From Gigaspora margarita (lineage: Eukaryota; Glomeromycota; Glomeromycetes; Diversisporales; Gigasporaceae), in NCBI GenBank assembly GCA_009809945.1, contig WTPW01000867.1, forward strand, positions 1 to 64,000: DNA of 64,000 nt, in the 5' to 3' direction. The notes beneath the pieces are model-generated. The model searched no databases, was not told the origin of the DNA, and saw only the letters and a program-made list of their open reading frames with translations. Both the position numbers and the translations under genes were made by a program. Shown in pieces: positions 11,843-23,599 of the stretch (its first letter is position 1; each line of letters begins with the position of its first letter).

Positions 11843-12123
11843 TTTTATAAAATACAAACACAGCCTTAAAAAACAATTATTTGCAAACTTACAACTGGTT
11901 TTATTTTTCTATTTTTTTTTTACAAAATACAAACATAGCCTTAAAACAATTATTTGCAAACTTACAACTGGCTATTTTTTTTTTTATAAAATACGAACAC
12001 AGCTTTAAAATTATTTGCAAACTTATAACTGGCTTTCTTTTTCTTTTTTTTTTTTCATAAAATACGAACACAGCCTTAAAACATTTATTTGCAAACTTAC
12101 AACTGACTTTTTTTTTCTTTTTT
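11843..12123. repeat. ~70-bp tandem repeat, four copies, before hAT ATG
   Basis: The unit ATTTGCAAACTTACAACTGG follows AAAATACRAACACAGCCTTA and a T-run, and occurs four times (cores near 11880, 11955, 12008, 12090). It ends about 60 bp before the hAT start codon. Subterminal repeats of this sort are typical transposase-binding regions in hAT elements, so it may be the 5' subterminal region. That role is inference. Confidence 0.75.
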
Positions 12124-12181
12124 TTCGCTTTTCATTTTTTCCATATATATATATATATATTTCATTTTTTAATTTGCTAAA

Positions 12182-15042
12182 ATGGAATATACGACAAAGA
12201 ATGATTATACTAAATGTGCAACAAATAATGAATATACTGAATGTACAACAAACAATGACAGTGAAATTTCTAATGATTTAGTTAGTGAAACCAGATTCTC
12301 TATACAAACTGAATCATCAAGTAATAGTGGGCGGCCCCCTGCAGATATATGGGAAGAATTTAATTCTATAAATAATGGTGCAGGAAAACATAAAGGAGCA
12401 AGCTGTAGATATTGTCCTCTAAAGTGGTCTTGAGGAAGAGCTTATAAAATGAAATCCCATCTCGCGATAAAATGTAAAGGCAAAGTGCCTAAAGAAATCT
12501 GAATGAAAGTACTTAGGGACATTCAAAGTGAGCCTATATCACCTGAATCAACAGCCTCTAAAAAAAGAAAATTTGAATATTCTCAGTTGTCTGTAGATGC
12601 CTATTTTGATGCAAAAGAAGCTATCGATAAGGCTAAGGAAAAATGAGCTAACCAATCATTGATTAAATGGATTGTGTCTTCTGGTATCTCATTTTCAGCC
12701 TTCGATAATCCTTACTTTGAAGACTATACTAAAGTATTAAATCCCAGCTATGATCCACCCAAGCGTACTGCCTTAGCAACATCTATTTTAGATTCTGAGG
12801 GCAAATATAATAATAAAAGTAGATAAAGAGCTGTCTAAGGCTAAGAATTTAACTTTATACGTAGATAGTTGGTGCAGTCCATTGAAACATAGTATCTACG
12901 CTTTTGTTATAATAACCAGTAAAAAGAAACAGTAAGTCTATTCTTTACGAGATTTTTTGAAGTTTGCCCATATGGCAAAGTTTAATGCCAAAAAAATTAT
13001 AGAGGTTTTAGAGAGGATTGGACTAGAAAAATTTACAGCAGTAGTTTCTGATGCTGAATCATTGATGACAGTGGCGAAAGGACAAGTTATACAAAAGTAT
13101 CAATATATTTTACCCGTACGATGCATTGCGCATCATATCCAACTTATCTCTAGCAGCATCTGTAAATTATCTCATTCAAAAAAGATTTTATCAAACTGCC
13201 AAACAATTATATGCTTTTTTTTAGGAATTCCTACTCTGCTAGTACTGCTCTTAGGGAGAAAATCACATTTTTTCTACTCTTGGTGAAAATTTGAAGTCAC
13301 CAACTAAGACTCGATGGTTAACTGCGTGGGATTCCTGCAAATCTATCCTACATAATGAAGCTAACATTAAATCGGTAAGGTTTATAATTCTGGGTTATGC
13401 TGTTGGATATAGGTAGAAATAAAGTTTCTACTTATATACAAGCAGACCAAAGTATTTGTACTACATATCCGTAACCTTAATAAATTTAGCTATGAGCAAC
13501 AGGAAGAAAAAACCTGTAAACTATTAGGCTTTAAGTTGAAACTTCATTTAATGTTACCCCCTGGCCCCCCAAAAATTAAATGAAAGTTTTGATCGATATA
13601 ATAGCCAGCATAGCAGTCAGTCTTTTTCAGCTTACATTCGGGATTTCTCGATATACTATATTTACTATAAATACAAAAAAAATAACGTTAGATATTTTAA
13701 TTTCAAGTTGCCTTATCATCGCAGTGAATTCTACCTTTAGGGGTAGAATTTATTGCGATGATAATAGTTTACAGGCTTCTCTTCTAGTCACTCATATAGT
13801 ATTATTGGATTTCAAAATTCTGGACAGGCTAATATTTTATTATATTTATTTTTTAATAGGTTTTAGAACAAGAGCCTCAAATTTTTATCTGTGCAAACAC
13901 TGTAAAAAACCTAATCAACGATTGTCAATTTTGGATTGATATTGAACAACTTAGAAATATTCTAGGTCCAGTAAAATGAGCTAAAAGAACGTAGAGTTTC
14001 GAACTACCTCATTAGCTGACATTTTTGTTGAGCTTATAAAAATAGCGATTGCAATCCAGGAGACATCAGTTTTATATAATAGCCAATTTCGGCGTGATTG
14101 CATTGCAATATATAATAAGCGATGGAAGGAGTTTGACTTTGAATTGTATCTTTTATCCTTTATTTTGCACCCAACTTACCGTGGTATTTAGAAGTCAATA
14201 TGTATAGTTCATTGTGTTTTCATTTTATTTTTCTTTATTTTTTATTTCCCTTATAATAGGTAATTTTCTCGAAGTTGGCATATATAAGAATTATGTTTTT
14301 AGAAAGGCAATAGAAATATGGAAACAAATAGGTGGAGGAGATATAAGTGCTGGTGTTTTAAAGTCACAAATGAATCTATACAAAAATTACAGACCCCCCT
14401 TTGACAATGAATTTATTCTGTCTACTGATACAATTACTGATTGGTGGATGTCTGTAGACCTTTAACAAAATGAGGATCATATAAAAACCCTCGCTCTAAA
14501 AGTACTTTCAGTTTCACCTCACAATGCTGCCTGTGAGCAACTCTTCAGTATATTAAACTGGTATCTTGGAAAATAACGGACTAGGTACGTTAATTTTTTT
14601 CTCTTTTAAATTTTTACATTATTACAATGTTTTTTTTTCTTCTTTAGAATAAGCATTGAATGTCTAGAAGTAATGGCCCAGATGTACTCATTTTTAGTTG
14701 AGAATGCTAAATTAGAACTCAACTTTGTGGAACAAAATCTTCGCCAAGAAGACCTATTGTCTATTTTAATAAAATTACAAGTTCTATTGAAGATGGGTCC
14801 GATCTATTTAGTGAGGAAGATTTATTTACTTTTTTAGAAGAGCATAACGAGAAAAATACTGAAGAAACTAATAAAGAACTAGAAGACTTAGTTAACGAAA
14901 ATTCAACATATTTAGAAGTTGGAAACTTTACATCTTTGTCTTCCAACTTAGAGCCCAATGAATCTTCAATTTTAGTCAAGGAGGTTATACACGGAAATAA
15001 AGATTTTGATATCAATGATCTGATTAGTGATTTAGACACATA
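12182..15042 (+). pseudogene. hAT-family transposase (BED zinc finger) pseudogene
   Basis: A decayed hAT transposase that would have cut and pasted its own element. In order: a BED-type zinc finger (GRPPADIWEEF, CRYCPLKWS, YKMKSHLAIKC; 12330-12478); a segment with FSAFDNPYFEDYTKVLN; a DUF659-like RNase-H-fold part (LYVDSWCSPLKHSIYAF, VVSDAESLM, PVRCIAHHIQLI; 12850-13150); TKTRWLTAWDS; and the C-terminal dimerisation domain (DWWMSVDL, LSVSPHNAACEQLFSIL) with an acidic tail ending at 15042. Likely introns are 13375-13859, 14184-14259 and 14585-14647. It is broken by stops (12431, 12500, 12644, 13977) and frameshifts (near 12800 and 13268). Start chosen at the ATG preceding the zinc finger. Confidence 0.85.
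13375..13859 (+). other. Enlarged intron in hAT pseudogene with hairpin insert
   Basis: Flanked by TCG|GTAAGG and TTTTTAATAG|GTTTTAG, it joins two hAT coding parts. At 485 bp it is much longer than the other introns (63-85 bp). Inside, TTATCATCGCAGTGAATTC (13713) and its inverse ending at 13764 form a hairpin with 23-bp arms and a 6-base loop, so a small element may have inserted in the intron. Confidence 0.6.
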
Positions 15043-17012
15043 ATTCATGTCAAAGTCAGATAAGATGTATAAGGAAGCACTTACAGATTTAATCACTAAA
15101 CACCTACAGAATTAAACAAACTATTAAAATAATAATAATGCATTATCGGAACAAACCGTATTATTTTATATAGACTGTACCATTTTATTTATTCGTATAT
15201 TGAATTTATTACTGTCTAGTAAGTATTCACTTTTTTTTTTAATTGAATTGTCATAGGGTGTAATATCGGTTGACTTGGCTGACCAATTTTATTAACCCAC
15301 TACAAAAATTACTGATTTTGACCAACTATAAGTGATCGCCCTGTCCTTCAGCCATACTAGTTATTATATATTTTAATTTACTTTAACCCATAACTATACC
15401 TGATGATTAATAACATCTTTCATACATGTTCAATATTAACTTAGCACATACTGATGAATTTGTTTAAGGTGGGTTAGTTAAAATAGCATGCTTTCATTTA
15501 TCATTAATTGTTATCTATCGCATTAATCATTAAGTATTTTTTTTAGTATAAAATCAAGTACATGACATGATCTACAAATAGTAACTATTACTCGCATGAT
15601 CCTCAACACAATATCCTAAGGAAAAAAAACTTAAAAATTACTGATCATGCCTTTTCATACTAACATATGATATCTGCGTAGATGAAAATTACGCCCAATG
15701 ATATCTGCAAACAAATTCTAAAGCTTGCAAATAAAGGTATAACATCTTCGCAAATTTGTATGATTCTCTAAAATTTGTGATTTTAGACCAGTTAAAAACA
15801 TTACTGTAAATAAGATTCTTCGAATCTTAAAGCTTAACGGTAGGCATTTAAATTTTTTTTTTTTAGTAATGAAGAAAAAGAAAGCCTGATTATTAAGCAA
15901 TGCTATTGAATTGTTTCTTTAAGGTTTAGCACCTGAGATTCCTGAAGACCTTTACCACTTGATTAAAAAAGCGATTGCTATTTGTAAGCACTTGGAGCGT
16001 AATTGTAATGATAAGAACTCTAAATTTTGGTTAATATTGATCAAATCAAAAATCTATCATCTTGCCAGATTCTATAAAACAAAAGGACAACTTTCTCCAA
16101 ACTGGAAATAGTATTCTTCCTTTATATTTATCTGGGAATTTGCCTTTTAGTTATTCTACATATAACATAATTCATTGTGCAGTAAGGCATCATCAGAAAT
16201 AACTGAGGCAAATTACAGATCTATTGATAAAGATTTAACGTTTATTACTGTAGTTTGCCATGTAAACTACTTCCATTCATTTGTTTTTATACTAAATATT
16301 AAGTAGAACGTAATGGGCCAGGGAGTTTTATATATGGCTAATTACAGCATAACAACAGCATTATCCTTAATTTTTTTATAGCGAATGCTATATGAACATA
16401 TAAAGTTTAATCAATGCTAAGTTACAAGGGATATACTTTTTTTTTTTACTTGAAGAAAAGTTTGATAATTAGAGAAATTTTATTGAGCATGGCAACGTGG
16501 TAAGCCTAATGTTAATTAAGCCTTTTATCGTTAATTTGTGAACTAACATAATATTTCATCCAGATAATTTCACTATAATGAGAGTTACTTGCACAATTAG
16601 TCATAACAATTAAAATAAATTATTGATCGACTAGCCCTTTTATGATATCGCAATGCAAGCTGATCTTATATGTTAGCTGTATTTATTATTTTCATAAAAT
16701 AAATGTTAAAAAGGTTAAGAATTACTATCATTCAAAAGCGCCTTTTTTTATAGTACCCAATCAATAAATTTAAATTTCTTGTTCGCAGTACGCAAGTAAA
16801 TATTTTCATGCTTTTTTTTATTAAAAAAAACCAATATTATGGTAAAACTACAGTAGTTTCGATTGACTATAATAATAGCAAAATTGAAAATTTACGAACT
16901 GGATATTTTGAAAAAGGTCTTTCCAAGATTATTACCCACTATACTTGACTAATAAATCTTTACTGCTTATGATAAAGATGGTTATTTCACAGAATTGACT
17001 ATAAAGCATACA
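14437..17012. repeat. Right arm of large inverted duplication
   Basis: Inverse counterpart of 5012-7195. It carries the hAT 3' end and the second S13 pseudogene, both on the plus strand. It is the longer arm, keeping the hAT acidic tail and the NKILRIL part of S13 that the left arm lost. The 12182-14437 part of the hAT gene has no partner on the left. Confidence 0.8.
15651..16111 (+). pseudogene. Ribosomal protein S13 (uS15) pseudogene, right copy
   Basis: Exon 1 part contains MKITPNDICKQILKLANKG and, after a one-base shift, NITVNKILRILKLNG. An 84-bp intron (15840-15923, GTAGGC...CTTTAAG) splits the codon after AAC. Exon 2 is open: [50 protein letters not shown] and SPNWK, then TAG at 16109-16111, about a dozen residues short of the usual end. 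Stops at 15661, 15679 and 15769 and the missing N-terminal exon make it a pseudogene. The exon-intron structure matches the left copy, so both descend from one captured genomic fragment. Confidence 0.9.
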
Positions 17013-17207
17013 TTCTCTCTATCAATATCACTGTTATTTATTTTACATATAGGTAATTCATCCTTTGGAAGAATAAATATGGGTACAATCACCATGCAAT
17101 TTTACAACAAATCGATATTGATATCAAGTTGCACAAGTGCACGCATCTAACTAGGATTAAATTTTGATCTAACGCAAATGTTAATCTGTTTATAATAATA
17201 TATATAT
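16112..17207. other. Right-arm flank, no gene
   Basis: Up to 17012 it pairs with 5012-5750 of the left arm, as does GCATGATAAAGATGG-like sequence with the left AAGGCATTCATTTC. From 17013 to 17207 the pairing weakens but short blocks remain (TTATAAACAGATTAACAT versus TTATAAATAGAGTACATA). No coding signal. Confidence 0.6.
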
Positions 17208-17421
17208 TTGGAATTTGGGATTTGGGCAGATTTGGGATTTTGGTGGGATTTGGGATTTGGGATTTGGGCGGATTTGGGATTTGGGATTTGGGTAGGATTT
17301 GGGATTTGGAATTTGGGTGGATTTGGGATTTGGGTGGGATTTGGGATTTGGGATTTGGGTAGGATTTGGGATTTGGGAATTGGAATTTGGGATTTGGAAT
17401 TTGGAATTTGGGATTTGGGTG
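17208..17421. repeat. ATTTGGG minisatellite (7-8 bp unit)
   Basis: About 28 copies of GGGATTTG/GGGATTTGGG with G-rich variants such as GGGTGGATTTG and GGGTAGGATTTG. It is the inverse of the array at 4727-4833 and longer. Frames with repeated GFGIWDLG on the plus strand and QIPNPKSQ on the minus strand are its translations, not proteins. Confidence 0.9.
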
Positions 17422-17509
17422 GTATTTTAAAGTTTTTAATTTTGCCAACATGTATACTCATAGTACTTGCGTATAAGGGTAGGAGAATTGTGATGGGCTC
17501 ATTCATGAG

Positions 17510-17565
17510 TTTTTTTTTATTTTATTATTATTATTATTTATTTATTTTATTTATTTATTATTAGT
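17510..17565. repeat. TTATTT simple repeat
   Basis: A run of TTA, TTTA and TTTTA units. It lies just outside the minisatellite. No function is apparent. Confidence 0.8.
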
Positions 17566-17739
17566 ACAAAAGTAGAATAGGGTGTTACCATACACCTGTT
17601 AAATAATAGCATCAAATTTTAATATTTTTTTCTAGTAATAAATAGCTATTCAATAATTTAATTAATAAATATCTTGTCACTAAATTAAGATTTATTAATA
17701 ATATAATTATTGAATTACAAATAAGTATATGAAAATCAC

Positions 17740-19107
17740 TTACTCATTATTTAAGTAATATTTAGTATGTTGTTAAGGCTGAGCTGGTTTGCAATAAATT
17801 ATTTGTTATAGAACTTATTATTACTCTTTCTACTAAGTTAGATTTGATCAGATTATTTTTTTACAAAGTGCATAAGTACTATATATATAATCACAATTTG
17901 TATATCTTTGAAACCCATCTAATATAAATATAATAAAAATGTTAAAAGAAGTACTCACAAGTTCTGAAAATATAATAAATTTTGTTAATTGACTGTATTG
18001 TAATAATGGGACTCACAGAGCTTATAAAAAATCACACAATAATTAAAATTAAGTTTGTATTACTATGTTTTTTATTATGAGTTACAGTAAAATATTCTTT
18101 TTAGAAATTATTTGTTATTCCAGTGATCACAGTATGTAATTAAAGTTGTGTAAATTGTATTAGAATTATACTTCTACTATGAGTTACATAAAAATTCTGT
18201 AACACTTACTCACTATTCTGATATCCACATCCACAATGTAGTTGAAGTTGAGTTAGCTTGCATTTGAATTGTCATAATTTTTATGTAGTTAGTTTGTATT
18301 GAAGATATTATTTTTCTTTTGTAAATTCTGTTGCAAGGCTAGTGATTACAATATGCAATTAAGGTCAAGTTAGTTTGCATAAATTATTGTATTGGAACTA
18401 CTGTAATTTCTACCATGAGTACTAAAAAAAATTCTGCTATAAACCTCGCTATTTGGTGACCACAGTATTGGTTAAATTGAAATAGGGTTGTATTGGAATT
18501 GTCTTGTATTTTCTATGTGGTTGAGTTGACTTGCATTAGAATTATCACAATTTTTATTGTAAGTTACTATAAATATTTTGTTGTTACAGAACTTGCTATT
18601 TTAATAATGATAAAAAAATAAGTTAGCTTGTATTAGAATTTCATAATTTTGTTACTGTTATAAATAGTGATGTGAGTTGGTAGCTACTAGTAGAAACCTA
18701 CTACTGTTAACTACCAGTAGATAAGAGTAGATACCATTAGGTAAATTATATGCAGAGTATATACCAATAAAATAATAGAATAAAATTTTAAAATTATAAT
18801 TAAATATAAATATTAAAAAGTATATAATTTGTCAAATAAATTTTATTTATTATGTGACTAGTAGATCTACTATAGTAGTGGTAGCTACCAGTAGCTACTA
18901 CCTACTAGTAGATACTGGTAAGAACAAGCCAAACTGGTAGAATTCATATTACTAGTTACAAACCTATTCAACACATAATACACAGTTTAGGTTAAGTTTG
19001 CAATAAAATTACTGTAATTTATTTATATTATGAATTACTGTAAAAAAATGTTCATACAAAACTTGTTTACTATTATAATGATCACAATATGTGGTTGAAT
19101 TACCATA
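17740..19107 (+). repeat. Degenerate ~115-bp tandem repeat block
   Basis: Recurring phrases are TGAGTTACTGTAAAAATTCT, AACTTACTCACTATT, GATCACAATATGTAGTTGAA and GAGTTAGCTTGCATTAGAAT, each returning roughly every 100-130 bp with heavy divergence. An inverted-repeat element interrupts it at 18675-18920. A block with the inverse phrases lies at 33260-34500. No gene. Confidence 0.65.
18675..18920. mobile_element. TIR element with GGTAGCTACTAGTAG ends
   Basis: Left end GGTAGCTACTAGTAGAAACC, right end with GGTAGCTACCAGTAGCTACT and CTACTAGTAGATACTGGTA. The ends consist of overlapping TAGTAG motifs, so the inverted repeat can pair in several registers. Non-coding and nested in the tandem block. Confidence 0.6.
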
Positions 19108-19363
19108 GTGTACTGACCAAAAGACCCAGGTTCTTATACAAAATACCTGTCAAAAAACTTACAAAAGACCCAGATATATTATATGCTAGCAGGTCTGTGC
19201 CGCAAGAAAAAAATTTTTAAGCATTTACATATTTCACACTTACAATAAGCAGTTTAAAAATTTAAAAAAATCTATATTTAATTAATAGAGATCTTGTGCT
19301 TTGCACTAGGTATTTTGCAATAGGAAGTATTGAAAAAGGAGGGTACTTTGGTCAGTGCATACA
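19108..19363. mobile_element. Diverged relative of the 11442-11651 MITE
   Basis: Left end GTGTACTGACCAAAAGACCC, right end inverse of GTATGCACTGACCAAAGTAC. The interior shares GCAGGTCTGTG and AATTAATAGAGATCTTGTG with the other copy. A partial internal duplication of AAAAGACCCAG adds length. Confidence 0.7.
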
Positions 19364-20137
19364 GTAGTTGGTGTTAGAATAATAATGGTTTATATTATGA
19401 GTAACTGTAAAAAATTCTGTATTAAATACTCAACTCTATCAGGTCTTATTCCATTAGAACTAATTAATACATTACAAGAAACTGGCTTATTTTTAAAGCT
19501 TGCTAGCTCCTTTACAATTCAATTTTTACTTCATCTGAATCAACAAATTTATACAAAAATCTGGATTCCATACTGTACTTCAAGATCACAATATTAACAA
19601 ACAATTTTACAAAATCAAACTATAGCTTCTGGATCTTCTGTATCTACTACATTTATAACCCAAACTAATAATAATAATTCTATTATAAATAACTCAATTC
19701 AGAAAATAGATTACTGGTACCCCCACTGAATTAAATATTTTACATACCCTTCTAGTATATTAACCAATAACCAAATCTAGGTAAGCCTTGGCCACTCTTG
19801 TTGGTTTAGGCCACAGATAAGTACTAGGTCTTCTTTTGTTTATCTAGCTACATGTCTGAGTTCTTTTTCTTAGCATTAGATTTAAATTATGAAATTTTTT
19901 CCAACTGTAAAAAGTTTCCATTAAATTTAATAAAGATAAGAGCAAGGTCTCACCATTAAAATTAAAAAAAAATTCTGTATTAAACCTTACTATTCTGGCA
20001 ATACATATTTCATAACTCACTAATGCATGTTATTAACATTATTTAGTATTATTTAATTTAATATCTGCAAAGTGCATATAATATACGGTTAGTTTAAAAA
20101 ATTATAGATACAACTAAGAGTATTATTGACAAATTAG
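19364..20137. other. No recognised gene
   Basis: An 80-aa open frame at 19355-19597 starts inside the neighbouring MITE and resembles nothing I know. Downstream text could be a decayed coding relic, with stops in all frames. Positions 19884-19972 repeat the start of the window. Nothing else can be supported. Confidence 0.4.
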
Positions 20138-21003
20138 AGGATCATCTAAAGTGGAGCAGATTTTTATAAAATATTTTATCAAATTAACTTTAGGGTTAGG
20201 GTCATCTTAGATTAGGGTTAGATAGGTTTTAGGTTGTAATATATAAGCAAAATTGCCTTCCCACCATTTTTAATTAACATACCAAGGTAGGTTTAGACCA
20301 GTGTTGGAAATCTTATGTTCTCATGTTCTCAAGAGAACATTACTTTTAATTTGAGAACATTTACAAAATTTAAGATGTTCTCTATTAATTTTTTTTGAGA
20401 ACATTAAGTATGAAAAATATGTTCTCTATGTAAATATATAAAGTAAAATAAAAAATTATTTTATTAATATAGTAGTTTAAATAATTAAGTTCATAAATAT
20501 TTAATTGTTAGTTGTTGAAACAGAAGACAATTTAGTGCTTTTGAATTACAGAAAGATTTTGGATAATATAATTTATTGGGTTATCCATTTCCAGTTTTGG
20601 TGTAATATAGTTGCATAGCTACATTATTCTACAGTACTGGATAGCAAAATGCATCTACTTTTATCAATAAAACTTTGAATCATTATAATTTTTTTAAAAC
20701 AATTTAAATTAAAAAAACCTTTGACAAATTGCTAGATTTTTTTTGCTAAACTACATTTCTGTCAAAGGATTTTTTTGATAAACTACATTTCTGTCAAAGG
20801 ATTTTTTATTACTTTTTGTTTCAAAGAAGTTATTAAAGTTAAAGTTTGTAACGACTTTAAAAATTGGCATTTAATATAAAAAAAAGAAAATATATATATT
20901 TAATTGACCAATTAGAATCAATTGCATCAAAATTAACCAATCTGAATCGATTATTTAAGAATCAAAAATTTGTGCTCCATATAAATAGAGTGGATGTCTT
21001 ATT

Positions 21004-22014
21004 GGGGTTCTGCGTCAACTAAGTAAATCAAAACTATATCAGGTCACCTTAATATTTCATAATTAGAAGATTTAAATTAAAATTTGATTTGACCGCACTG
21101 ATTCAAAATATATCATATAAATTTAATATAAAAATATCCCAAATTCTTTTAGATATACAGATCGAATTTCTTTTTCTATCAAGATTTCTAAAAAATAATT
21201 GCTTCTAGTGCAATACATTTACAAAGTTACGAAGCATTTTTTTCTAAAAGATTATGAAACATTGGCTCCAAATTGATTAGGGGAGTGACAAAAATCAGGT
21301 GTTTTTTTAGGGGAGAGAGGGGTAAAAAATGTTAAAATTATATATAGAAACCTGACCAAATCTATATTAAGTAGGGAGAGGGGTAGCCTCTAATAAAAAA
21401 TAATCAGGTAATTAATGACACGGCCCTTATTCAAAATATTCTTCAGTTTTTTAGTAATAAAATTTTAAATTTAAGCTGGATTGAGTTTTTTTTTATTTAA
21501 ATATGAAAAATGGCTTTGTAACTTTTCTTATAGAGAAATATTATTAAATTTCGCAAAATGGGGGTGGGTCAATAGAAAAGGGACAAATCATTTTTAGTAA
21601 AATTTTTTTAATTTTTAAATTAAAATATCTTGACAACTATTTAATCAAATTTGCCAAAAATTTTTTTATTTTAATCTTGAAATTATATAGAATTAAAATA
21701 AAAAAAAATTTATTAAATTTATTAAGATAGTTGTTAAGATATTTAAGCTTAAAGTCAAGAAAACTTTGACTTAGAAAAAATTTGTCCCTTTTCTATTGAC
21801 TCACCCCCAAATATTACTTTGAATTATGTTAAAGTTGAAGCTGTGCATCTATTTTGTCATTTTTGTATATACGTTAAATGATGATAAGCATCGATTTTAT
21901 TCATTATATTACAGTATCACTATCATAACCCATTGTTATACAAAAATAGTTTATAACAAATTTTTATATGATGCTATATATAATTTTGATTTACTTAGTT
22001 GACACAGAACCCCA
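21004..22014. mobile_element. TIR element, GGGGTTCTGCGTCAACTAAG ends
   Basis: Left end GGGGTTCTGCGTCAACTAAG and right end the inverse of TGGGGTTCTGTGTCAACTAA. The left 300 bp is homologous to the inverse of the right end of the 7198-11427 element. It is interrupted by 21560-21809. Non-coding. Confidence 0.75.
21560..21809. mobile_element. MITE, GGGTGGGTCAATAGAAAAGG ends
   Basis: Ends GGGGGTGGGTCAATAGAAAA and its inverse at 21787-21809 enclose about 250 bp. The second copy at 52787-53031 has the ends TGGGGATGAGTCAGTAAAAA. The arms are long (over 90 bp each), so the element is close to a hairpin. A related end is seen in 36366-36700. Confidence 0.8.
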
Positions 22015-22039
22015 ATGACTTATGCTGTCCAGTACTGTA

Positions 22040-22381
22040 CAGTGTGGACAGTATAAACCAACACCCCCGCGCCAAATTTTAAAATAAATACTCGATTCTG
22101 ATTGGCTAATATAATAGAATCAATTGTGATTGGTCAAAANNNNNNNNNNNNTTNNTTTTTNTATATATTAAANNCCAAATTTTCAGTTTNTTAGTAAACT
22201 TTAAATCGATATAACTTCTTAAATTTAAAATAAAACAAAAATATTTTCTAACCAAATTGTAGCTTAGACTTAAAGCTACAAATTGGTTAAAAAATTTTAT
22301 TTAAAAAAATTTTTATTTTTAAATTATATCAATTTTTGTAAATACATATAAAAAGATGTTGGTTTATGGTGTCCCGCACTG
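22040..22381. mobile_element. MITE, TA-flanked, CAGTGTGGACAG ends
   Basis: Begins CAGTGTGGACAGTATAAACC, ends GGTTTATGGTGTCCCGCACTG, with TA on both sides. Ambiguous bases at 22140-22192 are assembly uncertainties inside it. Non-coding. Confidence 0.75.
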
Positions 22382-22853
22382 TACAAACTTTGATATACCA
22401 GTACATATAATATTATTATATTGAATACCAATTAAATCAAAATTTAATATAAGTTTTCAGAAAGCTAAACTCACTATGATGATAACATAAATTTTTTTAC
22501 AAGAAAAATACTTAGCAAATCTTTATTTATTATAATTTTATACTTTAGTGCTATATTTAAAATTTATATTAAAAATTCTTTGAATTTATAAATTTACTAA
22601 ATTCACTATAGTGAAGAAGAATAATATATTATATTTAAATATTTAAGAAACATTAAAGGCTAATCTAAAAACTAAATATACAAATTGGATTAAACCAATA
22701 GTATCTCCAACATTATATAAAAACCTAAAATATTAAAATTTATTTTTTTTAAAAAAAATATATATATGAATTATAGTTTTATTTTTTTAATAATTTACCT
22801 TTGTTTATAAATTTTAGTTAAATATATTGTATTCTTTATTAGTACCATTAATA

Positions 22854-23086
22854 ATTGTTGCAGCTGAAGCTGAAAACGGCTGATACTAAAATTTGGGGTC
22901 ACAATTTGAAAATATATGCCCTGCTAAAATTCACATATGCTCTTTAATAATCAATTCTAACCCTAAACCTTAACCCAACCCTAAAGAAAAAACTGACAAA
23001 ATTACCCCAAAAAAATTTAAAAAAATTAGTATCAAAATAGGTCAAAATTTTAGCATTAGCCGTTTTTAGCATCAGCTACAACAATA
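22854..23086. mobile_element. MITE, ATTGTTGCAGCTGAAGCTGA ends
   Basis: Left end ATTGTTGCAGCTGAAGCTGA with AACGGCTGATACTAAAATTT, right end the inverse of ATTGTTGTAGCTGATGCTAA. Length about 233 bp; arms about 45 bp. Non-coding. Confidence 0.75.
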
Positions 23087-23100
23087 ATTTTTTAAATATA

Positions 23101-23549
23101 CAGTACCGGATAGCAAAAACCATCCTTTTTTTAAAAAAAGGTGCTAATTTTGAGAATTTTATAACGATTCTGATTGGCTACTTTTTGTAACAAAGTTATG
23201 ATTGGTTAAAAATATAAAAATGATTTTTTTATATAATATACGCCAAATTTGGATTTTATATAATTTTTAATAATAAATATTAACAAATCAAATCAGAGAA
23301 TGTGATTATACAGCAATCTGATTGGTCAATTGTCCTGCACCAAATGTCTACTTTACTATAAAAGTTGCTGAACTTTAAACTCTTATAATTTCTTTAAAAA
23401 GCAAGATATCAAAAATCTGACTTAGAGATTTGTAATTTAGGTTACAAATAAAAAATTTGTAAGAGGATTTTTAAAATAATTACTTGTTGTGAAGTTATTA
23501 GACTTTAAACAATGCCAAAAAAAATGTATAGTTTTTGCTATCTGGCACT
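23101..23549. mobile_element. MITE, TA-flanked, CAGTACCGGATAGCAAAAAC ends
   Basis: Left CAGTACCGGATAGCAAAAAC and right GTTTTTGCTATCTGGCACTA are inverse ends next to TA. A similar left end alone stands at 20630-20660. It resembles the 33448-33890 element in the ...GGA(C/T)AGCAA core. Non-coding. Confidence 0.75.
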
Positions 23550-23599
23550 ATATTAAATAAAAATAAAAAATAAAAAATAAATAAAGGTCTAAAAGTATA

